From Phycisphaerae bacterium (GTDB taxonomy: Bacteria > Planctomycetota > Phycisphaerae > Phycisphaerales > SM1A02): a DNA stretch of 11,103 bases. The stretch is from positions 1-11,103 of the forward strand of contig NYSW01000016.1 of NCBI GenBank assembly GCA_002683195.1, read 5' to 3'. The notes under the pieces are model-generated. The model was not told where the DNA came from. It did no database searches and saw only the letters and a list, made by a program, of their open reading frames with translations. The translations under genes were made by a program, and so were the position numbers. Of this stretch, positions 7,707 to 11,103 are shown piece by piece; position 1 is the stretch's first letter; each line of letters begins with the position of its first letter.

Positions 7707-8303
7707 TCAATAGACGACGGCGTGGGCCGTCTCGACCGACTCGATCACCTGTCGCACCGTGAAGGGCTTGCGGAGGACCGAATCGAAGCCGCACTGCTGC
7801 AGCTGGACGACCTGACCATCGGTGATGCGACTGCTCATCGCGATGATTCGCGTGATCTGCAGATCCTCGTTGCTCCGGATCAGGTCGCAGATCTGGCGTC
7901 CATCGCCATCGGAGACGCCCAGTTCGTAAAGCATGACGTGGGGGCGGAATCGCTCGCACTCCATGCCCGCGGCGAACAGGCTCTCACAGGTTCGCACGTC
8001 GAAATTCGTTCGTTCACTCAGGACGCCGGTGAGGGTCTCGACCGCTCCACCGTCGTCGTCGCAGATCAGCACCCGCGGACGACCGCTCATCAGGCCGTCC
8101 ATGGGGATGTCGTGCTCCCGCATGAAGGTCAGAAGGTTGGCCACTGGAATGCGGCGATCCTTCGAGCCCGGAATGCGGTAGCCCTTGAGCTGCTCGGAGT
8201 CGAACCACTTGCTCACCGTACGGCTGGCGACGTTGCAGATTTTTGCGACCTCGCCCGTGGTGAGGACGTCCTTGTCAAGAAGATTGAACTGATCGTTATT
8301 CAT
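7707..8303 (-). CDS. Excisionase/BldC-type HTH-receiver regulator
   Basis: The 198-residue form from ATG 8303 has two domains. Residues about 12-66 form a MerR/excisionase-family DNA-binding domain: LTTGEVAKICNVASRTVSKWF followed by a wing region with YRIPGSKDRRIP. Residues about 76-192 are a CheY-like receiver, with the acidic pocket CDDD (81-84), the switch Ser157 in IAMSS and the conserved Lys179 in LRKPF. Where the phospho-accepting Asp should be, in PHVMLYELGVSDGDG, the residue is Glu127, so normal phosphorylation looks unlikely. The order DNA-binding first, receiver second is the reverse of most response regulators. No kinase is nearby. The start is uncertain: GTG 8435 (242 aa) and ATG 8375 are in frame, but their extra residues match no domain. 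ATG 8303 has GGAA six bases upstream and puts the helix-turn-helix near the N-terminus, as expected. Target genes are unknown. Confidence 0.9.
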   Translation of the reverse strand: MNNDQFNLLDKDVLTTGEVAKICNVASRTVSKWFDSEQLKGYRIPGSKDRRIPVANLLTFMREHDIPMDGLMSGRPRVLICDDDGGAVETLTGVLSERTNFDVRTCESLFAAGMECERFRPHVMLYELGVSDGDGRQICDLIRSNEDLQITRIIAMSSRITDGQVVQLQQCGFDSVLRKPFTVRQVIESVETAHAVVY

Positions 8304-8435
8304 GTCGAGTTCCGTCCCATGTTCCGTGACCGATACGGTGTTCGCTTCCGTGCGATTGCTCACCACCGGAGTCATCGGCCGTTCACCTGCGCGAATGAAG
8401 CCGGTCGGCAGATCTCGCCGCGCAAATCTTTTCAC

Positions 8436-9262
8436 CCTCGACCCCCTCTCGACGTCATCGGAGCGGAGTTCGGCAACCAGACCCCGAAGATCCGCATGCT
8501 TATCGGCAAACCTCCATTCGGGCAGTCATCGAAATTTCCCCCACGAAGTCGATACCTGGACCTTGAAGTCCAGGGGCCCGGGGTGCATCGATCGTTCCCG
8601 TGGATCGAGACTCTCCGGAATCCGGCCCCCAGGGTGCCCGGGGCGGAGACGAGATCCGCCCCATTGACGGCGCCGTCACCGTTGATCTCTTCGAAACGGC
8701 CTTCGCACGCCCCACGGCAGATCGAGGATCACCTCCGTCGTCGACCAGCCGCTCGCCTGAGGACCCCGGGAAGGAGCGTCGCGCGGCACCGCGATCGGTT
8801 CCTGACCGCGATCCCGACCTGCCGGACACCGAGGGCGGGACTGACGTGGCGGACCGGGTCCGCACGTCCGATCTGAAAGTCGGGAACACCCCGTCGATCG
8901 CGGTTCGGAGGATCCACACCAACGACCACGGTGGTGAATCGACCATCATCGCAGCTGCTGACGTTCGTCTTCATTCATGCGGCGATCGACCCCTGCGTGA
9001 AACATCCGTCGACGACTCCATCCGACGCGACGATGGAGGTTGCCGCCCCGATTGGACATGGCCATCAACCAGGCGGGCCTGATCCTGGCATTCACAGAGT
9101 TGGCCCCTGGTGTTCGACGTCCCCCGAATCCGAGAGCCGAACGGCACTGGCCCCTGGATGGAGGACGCCACGGAGAAATCGACACCTCACATCCTGGAAC
9201 TCGTGCCGATCTGGAAGCCGTCGGATGACACCTCCTCGACCACGGAGAGAATCCGTCACGAA
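8436..9262. other. Long intergenic region without a convincing gene
   Basis: Several frames stay open for 60-160 codons here on both strands, as expected for G+C-rich DNA. None combines a believable start, a ribosome site and a recognisable or protein-like product. The region must contain the regulator promoter, but no clear -35/-10 pair is visible. It holds a 7-bp stem hairpin at 8555-8574 without a T-tract, and the broken dockerin-like trace at 8614-8695. The repeated word TGGCCCCTGG occurs near 9100 and 9148. The area looks like decayed coding DNA rather than a designed regulatory region, but that is inference. Confidence 0.6.
8614..8695 (-). pseudogene. Relic of a dockerin-like C-terminal tail
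   Basis: One minus-strand frame reads EINGDGAVNGADLVS at about 8645-8689, very close to the dockerin-type calcium loop D-x-N-G-D-G-x-V-N-G-A-D-L, with Glu for the first Asp. The sequence expected next in planctomycete tails, AAWGP or similar, appears just downstream only after a frame change: APWGPDSG in the adjacent frame (8614-8637). The upstream frame is closed by TGA at 8729-8731, and no start codon lies between that stop and the motif. Upstream protein-like pieces are spread over two frames. This is what a decayed copy of an exported protein like the one encoded at 9355-11013 would leave. It could instead be a chance match, as the motif is only 15 residues long. Confidence 0.42.
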
Positions 9263-9300
9263 ACGACGCGGCGCGATGATTCGCGCCGCGTCGCATGATT
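9263..9300 (-). terminator. Probable terminator of the exported EF-hand protein gene
   Basis: A perfect 13-bp stem (9264-9276 with 9281-9293) closes a four-base loop, about 60 bp after the stop of the gene at 9355-11013. On the minus strand it is followed by TTTCGTG, a short and interrupted T-run, so it may be a weak intrinsic terminator or simply a stabilising 3' hairpin. The plus-strand side is followed by CATGATTTG, which fits less well. Confidence 0.6.
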
Positions 9301-9354
9301 TGAAGAGATTCCCGGAGGACGACGTTCATCGCCTCGAATCGACCCTTGCCCGGT

Positions 9355-11013
9355 TCAGGGACAGACCCCCCAGCCTCCAAGCATCAGGCCCAGGTCCGCG
9401 GACCCGACCACGCCGTTGCCATCGAGGTCGAACTGCGGGTCACTCGTGTTCCAGCGACCGAGGAACGCCCCCACGTCGATTCCATCGACGCTTCCGTCGC
9501 CATTGAAATCCGCGGGACAGGATGATGCCGGATCGAGGAACGTGGCCGGGATGAATTCGATCTCCCCCATCCTTCTCTGATACGGGGTCCTCTGGGAGGA
9601 TTGGTAACAAGAACTCGCCACGAACCTCGTGTGCACATTGGGATGCACGTCGCTGTACACGAGCTTCCTCCAGTCGCGTTCGGACTCCCGGTCGACCCCG
9701 CCGTCACCCGGGGAGCCCGGGTCGATGTCAGGATCCCGCTCGAGCGGGATTCCACCTGCTCGCGGCCGGAACTCACACTCCGTGACCAAACCACCGCCGG
9801 AGGTCCAAGGCGGACACGACGCCGTGGGCATCTGGTTGCACTGTCCGTCGTACGGGAAGTCACACGGCTGGAACATGCCCGCATCCAGGGAAGCGAGTCC
9901 GAGCTCGACCTGATCGATCTCGGTGTAGGCAGGGAACCGGAAAGCCTCCCGGTAGTCGCGCGAGGACTTCTCCCAGTCGGCGTTCGCCGAGCAGCCATCC
10001 ACCTCGGGACCGAGGTAGGTCAGTTCCTCTGGAAGCTGGAAGGCGATCGTGAATCGATAGTCGGCGAGCTGTTCCAACCCCGCGGAACAATTCCAATCGG
10101 GAAGCCGCTGGACCGCCACTCTCATCTCGGTGGTCCGCCAGCCGGCAAGAGGCATGTCCACCTTGCGATCGATCGACAACAGCGAAGACAAGAGCGGGAT
10201 CCCCTCGTCGTCGCCGGGACACGACGAGCCCTCGCAGCTCGTCTCGTCGACGGGACAGTAGACGGGTAACTGCCTCGGCATCCAGTGCTCGAGCAGGGCG
10301 CCATCGGCATCCTCGCACCGATGAACGGGCGATCCAAGCACCAGGACGTCGAACGCTCGATAGTCGTTGGCAAATCCGTCGATGAACGGCATCTCCTCCC
10401 AGGTTGCGCCCCAGTCCACCACGTCCTTGATGGTGCCATCCTCGGCACGAAAACGTTCCGCGATGAGACGCACCCTCGCGGCGGGGCCACCAGTGGGATG
10501 AAGACCGAAGTGATCGAATCGCAGCAGCACGACGTCGTTCTCTCCGACCTCTCCTTCCGCCTCCGGAAGGTGGATGTCGGTCTGATAGACGTTGCCGACC
10601 GTGCGATCGGCCTCCCCGTAGAAGTTCGCAGGGCCCGGAGCCGTAGGATGATTGACTCTCAAGCGCAGTACCGAGAGACGCTCCCCCTCCGGTACCAGGC
10701 AGGTCTCGTCCCCCATCGAGGTCAGCGGCAACGCCCCCTCCTCGATCGAGGCCGGCCGGTGGACGACCGAGGGCCCGATGCTGATGAATCGATTCCCTTC
10801 CCAGGGAAAATCGGCCAGGGCCGACGGGCAGAGCAGCGGATCGGGATCGAGTTTCTGGAGGCATGGATCCGACCGAAACCAGGACGGCTCCGTCGTTCCC
10901 GGATCGTCGACGAAACTCCCATTCTTCACGCCCGTGCCGTCCGCCGTGGCGATGGCGTTGCCAGCCCCCGCGAAGGCGAAAACCAACAGACATTTCCGGA
11001 TCTTCGGATTCAT
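9355..11013 (-). CDS. Exported cysteine-rich protein with dockerin-like EF-hand tail
   Basis: The 552-residue product begins with a Sec-type signal peptide: basic MNPKIRK, hydrophobic core CLLVFAFAGAGNAIA, likely cleaved after Ala22 (AIA) or Ala24 (ATA). The mature part has 16 cysteines, spaced as expected for disulfides outside the cytoplasm. It includes short Cys-x-rich stretches (CPVDETSCEGSSC) and acidic, Pro- and Gly-rich segments. No known catalytic domain is recognisable in about 25-495. The C-terminus carries two calcium-loop motifs, DFNGDGSVDGID (502-513) and DLDGNGVVGSAD (529-540), each followed by a hydrophobic helix ending in a Trp (GRWN, GGWG). This is the dockerin type I-like tail common on planctomycete secreted proteins. 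The first loop has the full set of oxygen ligands; the second has Val and Gly at two ligand positions. ATG 11013 is preferred over 11028 because AGGA stands seven bases upstream. Function is unknown; the tail may anchor it to a surface or assembly. Confidence 0.92.
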   Translation of the reverse strand: MNPKIRKCLLVFAFAGAGNAIATADGTGVKNGSFVDDPGTTEPSWFRSDPCLQKLDPDPLLCPSALADFPWEGNRFISIGPSVVHRPASIEEGALPLTSMGDETCLVPEGERLSVLRLRVNHPTAPGPANFYGEADRTVGNVYQTDIHLPEAEGEVGENDVVLLRFDHFGLHPTGGPAARVRLIAERFRAEDGTIKDVVDWGATWEEMPFIDGFANDYRAFDVLVLGSPVHRCEDADGALLEHWMPRQLPVYCPVDETSCEGSSCPGDDEGIPLLSSLLSIDRKVDMPLAGWRTTEMRVAVQRLPDWNCSAGLEQLADYRFTIAFQLPEELTYLGPEVDGCSANADWEKSSRDYREAFRFPAYTEIDQVELGLASLDAGMFQPCDFPYDGQCNQMPTASCPPWTSGGGLVTECEFRPRAGGIPLERDPDIDPGSPGDGGVDRESERDWRKLVYSDVHPNVHTRFVASSCYQSSQRTPYQRRMGEIEFIPATFLDPASSCPADFNGDGSVDGIDVGAFLGRWNTSDPQFDLDGNGVVGSADLGLMLGGWGVCP

Positions 11014-11020
11014 GGTCGTT

Positions 11021-11024
11021 TCCT
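11021..11024 (-). promoter_or_regulatory. Ribosome binding site of the exported EF-hand protein
   Basis: AGGA on the minus strand, seven bases before the ATG at 11013. It selects that start over the in-frame ATG at 11028, which lies upstream of the site and would put five extra residues before the signal peptide. Confidence 0.6.
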
Positions 11025-11072
11025 GCATTCAGAGCCAGTCCGTTTCGGGCTGGGTTGGGAGGGGAACTCGAC

Positions 11073-11092
11073 GATCTTCAGGCTCGAAGATC
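11073..11092. repeat. Short inverted repeat upstream of the exported-protein gene
   Basis: GATCTTC and GAAGATC form a 7-bp dyad with a six-base spacer, about 60 bp upstream of the start codon at 11013. It could be an operator or a leader hairpin. With one copy only and no promoter identified, its role is open. Confidence 0.35.
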
Positions 11093-11103
11093 ACTGACCT
11101 TGC

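Noticed and set aside
8555..8574. A 7-bp stem, 6-base loop hairpin in the intergenic region
   Set aside because: No T-tract follows on either strand and there is no second copy, so neither terminator nor repeat element is supported.
7494..8876. A 460-codon plus-strand open frame across the nadE leader and the regulator
   Set aside because: It runs through a terminator hairpin and antisense to the helix-turn-helix/receiver gene, and its product has no recognisable domain.
8729..8974. An 81-codon minus-strand frame that looks partly protein-like at its N-terminal end
   Set aside because: It has no ribosome site, its last 25 codons are Arg-rich like a shadow frame, and no family is recognisable. 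It may be part of the decayed gene reported nearby.
8600..9082. A 160-codon plus-strand frame in the gene-poor region
   Set aside because: The product is rich in Asp, Arg, Pro and Ser without any hydrophobic core pattern, and it overlaps the dockerin-like relic on the other strand.
8946..9380. A 144-codon minus-strand frame overlapping the 3' end of the exported-protein gene
   Set aside because: It overlaps a real gene end and its terminator hairpin, and its product is Arg-rich with no motif.

Overview
The window reads as G+C-rich chromosomal DNA of a planctomycete, most likely of the Phycisphaerae. This is inferred from three family signatures: a prepilin-like protein with the C-terminal H-X9-DG motif (left edge), an exported protein ending in paired dockerin-like calcium loops (right edge), and a regulator that joins an excisionase/BldC-type helix-turn-helix to a receiver domain. 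There is no rRNA, tRNA, CRISPR array, insertion sequence or phage gene. Most of the content is housekeeping.

Layout. 1-618 (+) is the C-terminal part of an H-X9-DG pseudopilin-like protein. 661-2970 (+) is a probable operon: an alpha/beta hydrolase, moeA starting inside the hydrolase stop (GTGA overlap), and a small gene recognisable as moaD from its C-terminal PPVSGG. It converges on mutL (2987-4942, -), an endonuclease-type mismatch repair protein. A divergent 115-bp gap separates mutL from an ApaH-like metallophosphoesterase (5058-5798, +). That gene converges on nadE (5822-7495, -), the glutamine-dependent NAD+ synthetase. A strong intrinsic terminator (7611-7657) separates nadE from the helix-turn-helix/receiver regulator (7707-8303, -). 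About 900 bp without a convincing gene follows. It contains a frame-broken trace of a dockerin-like tail (8614-8695, -) and the probable terminator of the right-hand gene. 9355-11013 (-) encodes an exported, cysteine-rich protein with two terminal calcium loops and no recognised main domain.

How the genes work together. MoeA and MoaD both serve molybdenum cofactor synthesis: MoaD carries sulfur for molybdopterin synthase, and MoeA inserts molybdate. MoaE and the early-step enzymes are not in the window. MutL, NadE and the phosphoesterase are independent housekeeping functions.

I did not find a clearly new multi-gene system. The best leads are the regulator, whose receiver domain appears to carry Glu at the phospho-acceptor position, the decayed dockerin-like relic, the uncharacterised exported protein, and a 28-bp perfect palindrome inside the phosphoesterase gene.
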